From positions 85,001 to 149,000 of the forward strand of contig NZ_JAQGPL010000001.1 in the NCBI RefSeq assembly GCF_028826105.1: a stretch of DNA of 64,000 nucleotides. The letters are read 5' to 3'. This stretch comes from Paenibacillus humicola (lineage in GTDB: Bacteria; Bacillota; Bacilli; Paenibacillales; Paenibacillaceae). Position 1 is the first letter of the stretch; each line of letters opens with the position of its first letter. The translations under genes and the position numbers were made by a program. Of this stretch, positions 11,243 to 22,991 are shown one piece after another. A model generated the notes under the pieces. It made no database searches. It was not told where the DNA came from and saw nothing but the letters and a program-made list of their open reading frames with translations.

Positions 11243-12229
11243 TTAGACGACGAATTTCAAGCCGATTAATTGTTCGCTTAATGTCCAGAGACGCTCGGCG
11301 TCCGCTTCGTTGACCGCCCATTCAAATACGCCGGGCGTGTGTGGGGTATTCGTGATGGCCGCAATATCCACATTCTCACAATAGACGCCGCCTTTCCCGT
11401 CGAGCTGAGGATGGACTGCGCACCAGACAGACGTGGCTGCGCCTTCTTCGATCGTCTTGAGTTCATTGTTATACTCGGCAAAGACGCGCTCTCCCCGCTC
11501 ATTCAACGCGCCCATCGAACGCAATTCCTCGTCGGTTAAATTACGAGCCAAGTCCGTCACGATTGTGCCCGGATGAACGGAAAATGCCCGCACGCCATGC
11601 GGTTCTCCGCGCTTGTCCATTGCTACGGCAAACAGTGCGTTGGCTGTCTTGGATTGCGCGTACGCAAGCCATTTGTCATAAGCGCGTGTATTGAAGTTGG
11701 GATCTTCGAAATCGAAGCCGGCGAGCTGATGGGCACGTGACGATACGGAAACGATTCGTGCTCCTTCCGCTTTCTTAAGCGCCGGCCACAACCGCAGCAC
11801 AAGCTGAAAATGCCCCAAATGATTCGTCGCAAGTTGGGATTCAAACCCCCGCGAATCGCGAACGAGCGGAGTCGCCATGATCCCGGCAGAATTGATCAGG
11901 ATATGCAGAGGCTGGCCGGTAGCGAGGAACCGTTCGGAAAACGCATCGATGGACGCAGGGTCCATAAGGTCCAATCGTTCCAGTTCCACGCCTGGAACCG
12001 CACTTAAAGCAGCCTGCGCTTTCTCGAGAGTTCGGACGGGCACGATGACCCTTGCACCTGCAGAGGCAAGCACTTTGACGGTTTCCAGGCCAAGTCCGGA
12101 ATACCCTCCCGTCACGATGACAGTCTTGCCGGTGAGATTTTGATTTCCTAAGGCTTCCTTCGCAGTCGTCCGCGGCCCGAAGCCGGACGGAAGCGGCGTT
12201 TGAAGCGCGGTATGATTTTGAGTCGTCAT
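11243..12229 (-). CDS. Short-chain dehydrogenase/reductase, copy 2
   Basis: A 328-residue NAD(P)-dependent oxidoreductase of the SDR superfamily. The Rossmann glycine motif TGGYSGLG is at about 41-48, the NSAGI motif near 113, and the catalytic Ser...YxxxK set includes VSVSSR and YAQSK. Its length and the C-terminal PHTPGVFEWAVNEADAERLW match the retinol-dehydrogenase-like subgroup. The substrate is unknown. It is the third gene of a merR-SDR-SDR operon and a clear paralogue of its neighbour. Confidence 0.92.
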   Translation of the reverse strand: MTTQNHTALQTPLPSGFGPRTTAKEALGNQNLTGKTVIVTGGYSGLGLETVKVLASAGARVIVPVRTLEKAQAALSAVPGVELERLDLMDPASIDAFSERFLATGQPLHILINSAGIMATPLVRDSRGFESQLATNHLGHFQLVLRLWPALKKAEGARIVSVSSRAHQLAGFDFEDPNFNTRAYDKWLAYAQSKTANALFAVAMDKRGEPHGVRAFSVHPGTIVTDLARNLTDEELRSMGALNERGERVFAEYNNELKTIEEGAATSVWCAVHPQLDGKGGVYCENVDIAAITNTPHTPGVFEWAVNEADAERLWTLSEQLIGLKFVV

Positions 12230-12335
12230 ATTTTAACCTCCAACAATGTGAATGATCTATCCATAGCCCGAGTTCCATTAGGAAACCCATTCGATTAACG
12301 TTCCATCCAAATGTCTATGCTGTGCCTGTATTTAG

Positions 12336-13328
12336 TCAGGTCTCGAATTTCACGCCGGTCATGTCCTCGCTGAGCCGCCACAGCCGCTCCGCTTTAACGG
12401 GATCAATGGCCCATGCCACGACGCCCGGCTGCTCTGTCGGGGTATCGGCAGGCACGACTTTGGCGATATCAACATCTTCGCAGTAAACGCCGCCTTTGCC
12501 GTCTAGTTGAGGGCTAGTGGCGCACCATATGCTTGTCGCCGCTCCCTGCTCAATCGTTTTTAAATTGCGATTCTCTACGCGGCGTCCCTGTTTGTCACGC
12601 GCGTAGATCGCAAGCATCTCATCATCCGACAGATGGCGAGACAGATCGGTATCGATGATGCCGGGGTGCAAAGAGAAGGCACGTACGCCGGATGTATACC
12701 CGCGCTTGTCCAGTTCGACGGCAAAAAGCGCATTGGCCGATTTGGATTGTGCATAAGCGATCCATCTGTCATACTCCCTGCGCTCGAAGTTCGGATCGTC
12801 GAAATTGACGCCGCCTAAGCGCAAGGCTGACGATGAAACGGAGACCACCCTGGCTCCGCCCGCCTGTTTCAAGGCCGGCCAGAGCCGCGCCGCGAGTTGA
12901 AAATGTCCCAGATGGTTGGTTGCGAACTGGGATTCATATCCGCGGGCGTCCCGCGTCAACGGAGGTACCATAATGCCGGCGCTGTTGACGAGTATATTTA
13001 ACGGGCGTCCCGAATCAAGAAATCGCTGCGCAAAAGCGTCGATGGACGCCGGGTTAATGAGATCCAATTCCTGCAGCTCCACTCGCGGAATGCCGGCAAG
13101 CGAGGCGCGGGCCTTTTCCAGCGTACGCGCAGGTACGACTACCGTCGCTCCCGCTTCGGCCAGAACGCGAACGGTCTCCAGCCCAATTCCCGAGTAACCA
13201 CCCGTAACGATAGCGGTTTTTCCCTTCAGATTGCGCCCGCCAAGCGCTTCCGCCGCGGTGGTATTATGCCCGAAGCCCGATGGTATCGGTGCCTGAGGAG
13301 TCGTCGCATATCCGATCGTTGTAGTCAT
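12336..13328 (-). CDS. Short-chain dehydrogenase/reductase, copy 1
   Basis: A 330-residue SDR with TGGYSGIG (about 43-50), NSAGI, the active serine in VSVSSSA and the catalytic YAQSK. It shares most motifs and the same N-terminal PIPSGFGHNTTAAEALGG pattern with the SDR downstream, so the pair looks like a tandem duplication. Its start lies 6 bp after the merR stop. The MerR neighbour suggests induction by an electrophile or redox stress; that is inference. Confidence 0.92.
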   Translation of the reverse strand: MTTTIGYATTPQAPIPSGFGHNTTAAEALGGRNLKGKTAIVTGGYSGIGLETVRVLAEAGATVVVPARTLEKARASLAGIPRVELQELDLINPASIDAFAQRFLDSGRPLNILVNSAGIMVPPLTRDARGYESQFATNHLGHFQLAARLWPALKQAGGARVVSVSSSALRLGGVNFDDPNFERREYDRWIAYAQSKSANALFAVELDKRGYTSGVRAFSLHPGIIDTDLSRHLSDDEMLAIYARDKQGRRVENRNLKTIEQGAATSIWCATSPQLDGKGGVYCEDVDIAKVVPADTPTEQPGVVAWAIDPVKAERLWRLSEDMTGVKFET

Positions 13329-13334
13329 GAAAAA

Positions 13335-13742
13335 CTATCCCCCTTGCGGAGTTTGCGGCGCAGGTCCAGACGTTGATGAGGTGAGGCCCATCAACTCCTT
13401 ATAATTCTCTATTTTATACTTCATCAAATCCAATGCGGTGAGCATGTCCGAGATCTGCGCCTCAATCATGATTTTGTGTTCCTGCAGCACGTTATAACAG
13501 CCTTCATAGTTCTCAGCTTTATAAAACATGATATACCGTTCAATTTCTTTCAGCGGCATATTGGCTCTCTTCAGAAAGGCAACAAACGTAAAACAGTCGA
13601 GATCGGACTGGGTATATTCCCTGTGTCCGTTATTTTTGCGCCGCACTTCCGGCAGCAGTCCGATCCTCTCGTAATAACGGATGGTATCCTGACTGAATCC
13701 TGTCCGTTCCGCAATGTCCGAGATCGAAAATAAAGGTTCCAT
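13335..13742 (-). CDS. MerR-family transcriptional regulator
   Basis: A 135-residue regulator. The winged helix is at the N-terminus (FSISDIAERTGFSQDTIRYY, ERIGLLP, GHREYTQSD), followed by a long dimerisation helix (residues about 80-115). There is no cysteine cluster of the mercury or copper type, so the ligand is probably organic or redox in nature. It leads the operon with two SDR genes and has a classical MerR promoter at 13796-13826. Confidence 0.93.
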   Translation of the reverse strand: MEPLFSISDIAERTGFSQDTIRYYERIGLLPEVRRKNNGHREYTQSDLDCFTFVAFLKRANMPLKEIERYIMFYKAENYEGCYNVLQEHKIMIEAQISDMLTALDLMKYKIENYKELMGLTSSTSGPAPQTPQGG

Positions 13743-13795
13743 ATCCGCACCTTTCTACAAGCCGATAATCGGCAGCACCCGGCTTGTTATCCAGC

Positions 13796-13826
13796 ATCAT
13801 ATAACTTGGAGTATACTCAAAGTCAA
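13796..13826 (-). promoter_or_regulatory. MerR-type promoter with 19-bp spacer and operator dyad
   Basis: On the minus strand TTGACT (13826-13821) and TATGAT (13801-13796) are separated by 19 bp. The spacer holds the near-perfect dyad CTTTGAGTATACTCCAAG (13822-13805). A 19-bp spacer occupied by a dyad is the hallmark of promoters twisted into register by MerR activators, so this operon is very probably autoregulated. Confidence 0.85.
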
Positions 13827-14003
13827 GGGAAAGCCATTCCCCAATATTTGTATGTTTCTGTCGTTCGTTAGCGGTTCGACTGAACTTAATTTGGCCCAAA
13901 TCCAAACAAATATGCTGAAAATACTGTACCTGCCGTAAAATTATGGGCACCTGCGGAACCAGCAAAAGCTGGCTTGGAAGAAAGCCGATTCGAGGATGAA
14001 AAT

Positions 14004-14066
14004 AAAATGAGTGGCGACCGGATCACCAGGGAAGAAGCGGCCGTCGTCTTGAACCGGCTACGGGTA
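14004..14066 (+). pseudogene. Possible remnant of an S-layer homology domain
   Basis: The frame reads KMSGDRITREEAAVVLNRL, which resembles the core of an SLH repeat. No credible start precedes it, and after it the frame continues into unrelated residues before the DUF898 gene. It could be a decayed fragment or a chance match. Confidence 0.25.
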
Positions 14067-14183
14067 ATGTGCTACAGCTCATCGCCGGGAATACGCTTAG
14101 TAAAAAACTATTGCAGGAAAATATACCTAATTGTAGAATCGAAATATGGAAATTTAGGTCGAAAAATAGGGAGGAGGAAGGAA

Positions 14184-14540
14184 ATGAACGCTAATGCTGC
14201 TGCTCATGGGGGAGTCGTCCAATATCCCGGTCAAGTGGGAACGGGATCGTACTTTGATGGAGGATTGGCGCAGCTTATCGGCTGGCGTATCGCAGGGTTT
14301 CTTGTAACGGTGTGTACCCTTGGAATTTGCTATCCTTGGAGCTTTGTGATGATTTATAAATGGGAAGTTGAACACATGGTCATCGAAGGCCGTCGTCTAC
14401 GATTTGAAGGTACTTCTATCGGGCTGTTCGGCAACTGGATCAAATGGTGGTTGCTGTGTGTTATTACCTTAGGTATCTATTCGTTCTGGCTGTCTATTAA
14501 GCTCAGACAATGGAAGGCAAAACACACTTACTTTGCATAA
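14184..14540 (+). CDS. DUF898-family membrane protein
   Basis: A 118-residue protein with two strongly hydrophobic segments (AGFLVTVCTLGICYPWSF and WWLLCVITLGIYSFWLSI) separated by a WEVEHMVIEGRRLRFEG loop. This repeated ITLGIYSFW / TLGICYPW pattern is typical of DUF898 (YjgN-like) proteins, whose role is unknown. The ATG at 14184 follows GGAGGAAGG; the longer upstream frame is rejected. It sits in the patch that looks AT-richer by eye, between the MerR operon and tRNA-Arg. Confidence 0.8.
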   Translation: MNANAAAHGGVVQYPGQVGTGSYFDGGLAQLIGWRIAGFLVTVCTLGICYPWSFVMIYKWEVEHMVIEGRRLRFEGTSIGLFGNWIKWWLLCVITLGIYSFWLSIKLRQWKAKHTYFA

Positions 14541-14563
14541 TGCCAAGCGCGTTGGAATTTGAA

Positions 14564-14599
14564 GACCGCCCTTGACTCCGTTGAGCAGGGCGGTTTTTG
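14564..14599 (+). terminator. Terminator after the DUF898 gene
   Basis: ACCGCCCT / AGGGCGGT stem with a 12-nt loop and a T5 tail. Confidence 0.85.
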
Positions 14600-14773
14600 G
14601 CGTTCTATGTCTTATTCATGACTAGAAGTAAGAGAAATAAGGGAGTTCTTTGCCTGAAATGAGTGTTTCCGGTAATTCAGGTACGTTATGAAATGCAAAA
14701 TGCCAGATGTATGGGTTACTCTTCACTTCGTTCCACTAAAAATGCATACGCCACCTGGCTACCAGCATCACAC

Positions 14774-14813
14774 CTCCAATTCGTCTCCAATTCGTCTCCA
14801 ATTCGTCCCCAAT
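14774..14813. repeat. 11-bp tandem repeat
   Basis: Three exact copies of CTCCAATTCGT are followed by a partial CCCCAAT. The surrounding gap 14600-14847 shows no gene. Confidence 0.85.
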
Positions 14814-14847
14814 AAAAAAATGTTATGATTGGTACAGAAAAAGAGCA

Positions 14848-14878
14848 AATAAAAAACCCTTGAATATCAAGGGTTTGG
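14848..14878 (-). terminator. Terminator after tRNA-Arg (minus strand)
   Basis: On the minus strand CAAACCCTTGATA folds back on TCAAGGGTTT and ends in TTTTTTATTT. The 31-bp segment matches 10881-10911 at 28 positions in the same orientation. Confidence 0.85.
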
Positions 14879-14890
14879 CGTTTTAGAAAA

Positions 14891-14967
14891 TGGCGCGCCC
14901 GATACGATTCGAACGTACGACCTGCAGTTTAGGAAACTGTCGCTCTATCCTGCTGAGCTACGGGCGC
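14891..14967 (-). tRNA. tRNA-Arg (CCU)
   Basis: On the minus strand the acceptor GCGCCCG pairs with CGGGCGC, then discriminator G and encoded CCA. The anticodon loop TTCCTAA gives CCU, which reads AGG. A TATAAT box lies about 16 bp before the gene (14988-14983). Confidence 0.94.
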
Positions 14968-15123
14968 GCGTCAGCGAATACCATTATAACAGAAATCGGC
15001 GCTTGAGAAAAGGCTGTTGCGTGCCTGAACCCGGAAGAATAAAACTTTCAGATTCTGGAACAGAAGGGAATCCCGTTATAAAAAGGGAAAACTCGAAAGT
15101 TGTCGATTTTTTCACCGGAATCG

Positions 15124-15176
15124 TGTCGAAACGTCGACAGCTTTTTACAAACTCCTTTCTTGGGACGGGTTATAAT
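15124..15176 (+). promoter_or_regulatory. Promoter region with Spo0A-box-like sites
   Basis: TGTCGAA at 15124-15130 matches the 0A box core TGNCGAA. Related TTGTCGA and GTCGACA sequences lie within 25 bp on either side. A TATAAT -10 is at 15171-15176; a -35 with good spacing is not clear. Control of the Spo0E-like gene by the sporulation phosphorelay is plausible but inferred. Confidence 0.4.
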
Positions 15177-15230
15177 AAATATGTTACCGATTGAATGCCG
15201 CATCATGATGGGAGCGATGTTCGAAGCGCT

Positions 15231-15407
15231 ATGAAGGATAAACTAAGGCTGCTCGATGAGCTGCAAGCGCTTCGTTTAAAACTGATGGAAGCTGCTGAAG
15301 CTCGAGGAAGTTTAACCGATCCGGAGGTGCTGGCTATTAGCGAGGCGGCGGACGAGCTGATTGTTACGCTGCAGCAACTGCAAAAAAATGAAATGCACCG
15401 TAAGTGA
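15231..15407 (+). CDS. Spo0E-like sporulation regulatory protein
   Basis: A 58-residue protein with the Spo0E pattern: a first helix (LRLLDELQALRLKLMEAAEA), a turn with SLTDPEVLAISEAADELI, and a second helix. Spo0E family members dephosphorylate Spo0A-P and so delay sporulation. The usual S-x-x-LD motif is here SEAADEL, a slight departure. The start is uncertain: ATG 15231 gives the family-sized protein, while ATG 15195 adds 12 residues; neither has an ideal ribosome binding site. Confidence 0.75.
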   Translation: MKDKLRLLDELQALRLKLMEAAEARGSLTDPEVLAISEAADELIVTLQQLQKNEMHRK

Positions 15408-15452
15408 GTGATAGCTCGTCTGGGCACTTCCGTCATTCGGGCGGGACAAGCA

Positions 15453-15923
15453 TTACGATCGTCCTCTTAATTTCCGAAAAAAACCGGTGAGCAGGGCGGC
15501 GCATTCTTCCTGAAGCACACCGCCGACCAGTTCGGTTTCATGATTGAAGCGCGGCTCCTGAAGCAGATTCATCAACGTGCCGGCACATCCGGCTTTCGGG
15601 TCGGCTGTGCCGTACACCACCTTGCGCACCCTGCTTTGAATAAGTGCGCCGGCGCACATCGGGCATGGCTCAAGGGTAACATATAAAATGCAGTCCAGAA
15701 GGCGCCAAGCCTGCAGGTGGCGGCTGGCCTCGCGGACCGCGATCATCTCCGCGTGCGCTGTCGGATCGAACGTCGTCTCGCGCATATTGCAGCCTCTGCC
15801 TATGATTCGGCCGTCCTTGACGACAACCGCTCCAATCGGCACCTCGCCGAGCTGTTCCGCCTTACGGGCTTCGGCAATCGCTTCTTTCATCCAAAGTTCA
15901 TCTTCTTCACGAATAAAAACCAT
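15453..15923 (-). CDS. tadA: tRNA-specific adenosine deaminase
   Basis: TadA converts the wobble adenosine of tRNA-Arg(ACG) to inosine. The 156-residue protein has the zinc site HAEM (catalytic Glu) and PCPMCAGA, and the family ends VYGTADPKAGCAG and LVGGVLQEECAALL. In B. subtilis tadA lies in the same origin-proximal block but is followed by the SRP RNA and dnaX; neither is visible here. Confidence 0.96.
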   Translation of the reverse strand: MVFIREEDELWMKEAIAEARKAEQLGEVPIGAVVVKDGRIIGRGCNMRETTFDPTAHAEMIAVREASRHLQAWRLLDCILYVTLEPCPMCAGALIQSRVRKVVYGTADPKAGCAGTLMNLLQEPRFNHETELVGGVLQEECAALLTGFFRKLRGRS

Positions 15924-16031
15924 GCATCATTCGTCCTCCACTTTTTTATTTCAAAATTGGGTGTCCATCGGCAGGAAAACTGTCGATTTGAATCGAATTA
16001 TGCTGCGAACAGATATTCGTTGTTAACACGT

Positions 16032-16126
16032 TGTGAATAGATTTGTGGACAAATATCCGTTTATTCACATTATTATGCACATATTATCCGACCTCGGTGT
16101 GGATATGGGGAAAACTTTGTGGATAA
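16032..16126. promoter_or_regulatory. Cluster of six DnaA boxes
   Basis: Three perfect boxes of the TTATNCACA consensus are present: TTATTCACA (16061-16069, +), TTATGCACA (16073-16081, +) and TTATCCACA (16126-16118, -). Three more differ by one base: CTATTCACA (16040-16032, -), TTGTCCACA (16052-16044, -) and ATATCCACA (16106-16098, -). The AT-rich flanks ATTATTATGCACATATTATCC could melt. No dnaA or dnaN gene is adjacent, so it is more likely a DnaA titration or regulatory cluster than oriC itself. Confidence 0.75.
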
Positions 16127-16272
16127 ATAGGTTGTCCGAATCAGAGGTTCCGTGTATCGTAAGTCGCGGCACGGGTCCGCTAGCGTTTTCAAAATAGGAC
16201 AAGCAGGTTATGGATTCCAAAAAGTTTCACTAACCATGTCGAAAGCCGGATGCGAGAAGGGTGTGTCGCAGC

Positions 16273-20282
<4,010 letters not shown>

Positions 20283-20397
20283 CTCTGGCAGACGCTGCAA
20301 TGCCGGCGGTGCGGGAAGAGCGCGGCTCGCGTCCTTGAGCGCTTTTTCCGGCTGACGCCGGCCGCCGCAAGCAGCCGGTCGTACGGAACAGCGCGGG

Positions 20398-20502
20398 TTT
20401 AATTCGACAAGTGAATAGCTGAAGATCGGGATGGAGAAGGGGAGAAACCTCGGCATCGATCGCCGGCAGGCGCCGGCGTTCTTTGCCGAGGATTATTTTT
20501 TT
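20398..20502 (+). promoter_or_regulatory. glpD antitermination leader (GlpP target)
   Basis: A TTTAAT -10-like box (20398-20403) is followed by CAAGTGAATAGC (20408-20419), identical to the glpK leader motif, then GGGATGGAGAAGGGGAGAA and a terminator. In the terminator CCTCGGCA pairs with TGCCGAGG around an inner CGCCGGC hairpin, and it ends in ATTATTTTTTT. No good -35 is visible, so part of glpD transcription may come from read-through out of glpK. Confidence 0.7.
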
Positions 20503-20531
20503 GAACGCGAGGAAAGATTAACGTTTCGCGT

Positions 20532-20585
20532 ACTTTCGCTATCAATTGAAGGGAAGAAACGGAAGGCGGCGTCAGCCGTTTCTTC
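20532..20585 (+). repeat. Hairpin element A (second copy near 26021)
   Basis: A 5' segment CGCTATCAATTGAAGG leads into a perfect 10-bp stem GAAGAAACGG / CCGTTTCTTC with a 13-nt loop. It is not followed by a T tract. A related element precedes the pterin dehydratase gene. The function is unknown. Confidence 0.55.
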
Positions 20586-20617
20586 TTATCGGATGTAATA
20601 CGGGGAGGAGAAGTTTC

Positions 20618-22285
20618 ATGGACAAACGGCCTTTTTCGGTCAAGGAGCGGGTGTCGCGTCTGGAAGAGATGGCCGCCGCGCCGCTTGATGTGCTCGTGAT
20701 CGGCGGCGGTATAACAGGTGCGGGCATCGCGCTCGATGCGGCTTCGCGGGGGCTCCGCGTCGGGCTGCTGGAGAAGCAGGATTTCGGAGCGGGCACAAGC
20801 AGCCGGTCGACCAAGCTGATTCACGGCGGACTCCGTTATTTGAAGCAGGGAGAAATCAAGCTCGTTCAGGAGGTCGGGCGCGAGCGGACGATTTTGTACC
20901 GGAATGCGCCGCACATCGTCATACCCGAGCCGATGCTGCTGCCGCTCGTCAAGGGCGGTACTTACGGCCGGCTGGCCACCTCCTTCGGGCTGTGGCTTTA
21001 CGACCGGCTGGCCGGCGTGACGAGAAAGGAGCGCCGGGTCATGCTGAGCCGGGGGAAAACGCTGCAGGCGGAGCCGCTGCTGCGCGGCGACATCTTGAAG
21101 GGCGGGGGGCTGTATATCGAATACCGGACCGACGACGCCCGGCTGACGATCGAAACGATGAAGACGGCCGATCAATACGGCGCACTGTGCGTCAATTACG
21201 CTGAAGCGACGTCGTTCGTATATGAGGACGGGATTGCCGTCGGAATCGAGGCGGCCGACCTCCTTGGAGGCGGGTCATACCGGATTATGGCGCGCAAAAT
21301 CGTCAACGCGGCCGGGCCGTGGGGCGATTTGCTGCGGGAGAAGGACCATTCGCTGACGGGCAAGCGGCTGCATTTGACCAAAGGCGTTCATCTGGTCGTG
21401 GCGCAGGATAAATTCCCGCTGCGGCAGGCCGTTTATTTCGACGTGCCGGACGGCCGGATGATCTTCGCCATTCCCCGCGGCGGCTCGACCTATATCGGCA
21501 CGACGGACACCGATTACGCCGGCAGCCTGGAGAAGCCCCGCGTCACGCGGGAGGAGGTCCGCTACCTGCTGGATGCGGCAAACGCGATGTTTCCGTCGCT
21601 GCGCCTTGCCGAAGGCGATGTCACCTCGAGCTGGGCCGGGCTGCGCCCGCTCATTCACGAGGACGGCAAATCGCCTTCCGAGCTGTCCCGGAAGGACGAA
21701 ATTTTCGTTTCGCCGAGCGGGCTGATCACGATCGCCGGCGGCAAGCTGACGGGCTTCCGCAAAATGGCGGAGCGCGTCGTCGACCTGGCCGGCCGGCAGC
21801 TGGAGCAGGAAACGGGGAGAAGCATCGGCGGATGCATCACGGACCGAATCGTTCTGTCCGGCGGCGGGTTCGATTCGCCGGAATCGGTTCCGCAGGCGAT
21901 CAAGGAGCTGACCCCGCTCGCGGTCTCGGCCGGACTCGGCGAACGCGAGGTTCAGCGGCTTGTCGGCAAATACGGAGTCAATGCCGGGCTTATTCTGGAG
22001 CGGGCCAAAGCCGCCGTGCCGGGACCGGGCAAGGGTTTGGCCGCCGCCGACCGGCTGCTGCTGGCCGAGGCGCATTACGCCATACATGCGGAGATGGCGG
22101 CAACGATCGGCGATTTCTTCATTCGCCGGACCGGCATGCTGCTGTTCGACCGGCCGGCCATCGGGAAAGCGCTGACGCCGGTGCTGGAGGCGTTCGCAGC
22201 AGAGCTCGGCTGGGACGGCGAGCAGCGTACCCGCAATCGGGAGCAATTTGACGAGGAGTACGAGGCGGCGGTAACATTCAGGTAA
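20618..22285 (+). CDS. glpD: Glycerol-3-phosphate dehydrogenase, FAD-dependent
   Basis: GlpD oxidises glycerol 3-phosphate to dihydroxyacetone phosphate at the membrane and passes electrons to quinone. The 555-residue protein starts at ATG 20618 behind GGGGAGGAG. The FAD-binding motif GGGITGAGIALDAASRG is near residues 29-45. Further family marks are SSRSTKLIHGGLRYLKQGE, PRGGSTYIGTTDTDY and GGKLTGFRKMAE. It is preceded by its own antitermination leader and followed by glpP 24 bp later. Confidence 0.97.
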   Translation: MDKRPFSVKERVSRLEEMAAAPLDVLVIGGGITGAGIALDAASRGLRVGLLEKQDFGAGTSSRSTKLIHGGLRYLKQGEIKLVQEVGRERTILYRNAPHIVIPEPMLLPLVKGGTYGRLATSFGLWLYDRLAGVTRKERRVMLSRGKTLQAEPLLRGDILKGGGLYIEYRTDDARLTIETMKTADQYGALCVNYAEATSFVYEDGIAVGIEAADLLGGGSYRIMARKIVNAAGPWGDLLREKDHSLTGKRLHLTKGVHLVVAQDKFPLRQAVYFDVPDGRMIFAIPRGGSTYIGTTDTDYAGSLEKPRVTREEVRYLLDAANAMFPSLRLAEGDVTSSWAGLRPLIHEDGKSPSELSRKDEIFVSPSGLITIAGGKLTGFRKMAERVVDLAGRQLEQETGRSIGGCITDRIVLSGGGFDSPESVPQAIKELTPLAVSAGLGEREVQRLVGKYGVNAGLILERAKAAVPGPGKGLAAADRLLLAEAHYAIHAEMAATIGDFFIRRTGMLLFDRPAIGKALTPVLEAFAAELGWDGEQRTRNREQFDEEYEAAVTFR

Positions 22286-22309
22286 GACGAGCGTGAAGGG
22301 GGCCAGCGT

Positions 22310-22861
22310 ATGGAGCGACATGTAGAGCAGCATATGGTGATTCCGGCCGTTCGCGGCTTTAAGGAGCTGGAAATGGCGCTTGAGCTGCCGCAGAAGGTGA
22401 TTTTCCTGCTTGAGGGCGAGCTGATTCACCTGCAGCGCATCGTAGACAGCGTGAAGCGGGCAGGCAAACGGATTTACCTGCATTTGGACATGGTGAAGGG
22501 CATTAAAGAGGACGAAGCGTCAATCCATTATTTGTCGAAGATCGTGAAAATCGACGGGATCATCAGCACGCGGACGTCCAGCCTGATTCATGCGAAGAAG
22601 TATGGGCTCATCGCAATCCAGCGCGGCTTCCTGATCGATTCCCACTCGATCCGGACGATCACGAATGCCGCAGCGCAGGTGAAGCCCGATTTTATCGAAA
22701 TTCTCCCGAGCTTCTCGCATCCTAAGCTTGCGTTGATTAAGCGGGAAACCGGCGTGGACGTCATTCTCGGAGGCTTCGTCGAGAAGAAAGAGGATTTGCC
22801 GGTTCTGTTCCAGGCTGGGGCGATTGCCGTGTCGACGAGCCGGCCCGAGCTGTGGAAGTAG
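22310..22861 (+). CDS. glpP: Glycerol uptake operon antiterminator
   Basis: GlpP binds nascent glp leader RNA in the presence of glycerol 3-phosphate and prevents termination. The 183-residue protein has the family pattern VIPAVRGFKELEMAL, KRIYLHLDMVKGIKEDE, DGIISTRTSSLIHAKK and DFIEILPSFSHPKL. It is the last gene of the glpK-glpD-glpP cluster, so the regulator is probably produced from the unit it controls. Confidence 0.97.
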   Translation: MERHVEQHMVIPAVRGFKELEMALELPQKVIFLLEGELIHLQRIVDSVKRAGKRIYLHLDMVKGIKEDEASIHYLSKIVKIDGIISTRTSSLIHAKKYGLIAIQRGFLIDSHSIRTITNAAAQVKPDFIEILPSFSHPKLALIKRETGVDVILGGFVEKKEDLPVLFQAGAIAVSTSRPELWK

Positions 22862-22991
22862 CGCTGCGACGCAATTCCGAACGCCGGCGAGACCGGAGTT
22901 TGGCCAGCGAGTGCGGGCTGCTGCGGCGCTTGCCTGTCCGCCCGCCGTTCGGGTTATAATAAGATCAGCTTTCGGGGGGTGAAGGACAGGC

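Noticed and set aside
15003..15194. 63-codon frame before the Spo0E-like gene
   Set aside because: It covers promoter-like and 0A-box sequence, has no ribosome binding site and no protein character.
16032..16126. Chromosomal origin oriC
   Set aside because: DnaA boxes are present, but dnaA, dnaN and a clear DnaA-trio unwinding element are not in the window, so only a DnaA-box cluster is claimed.
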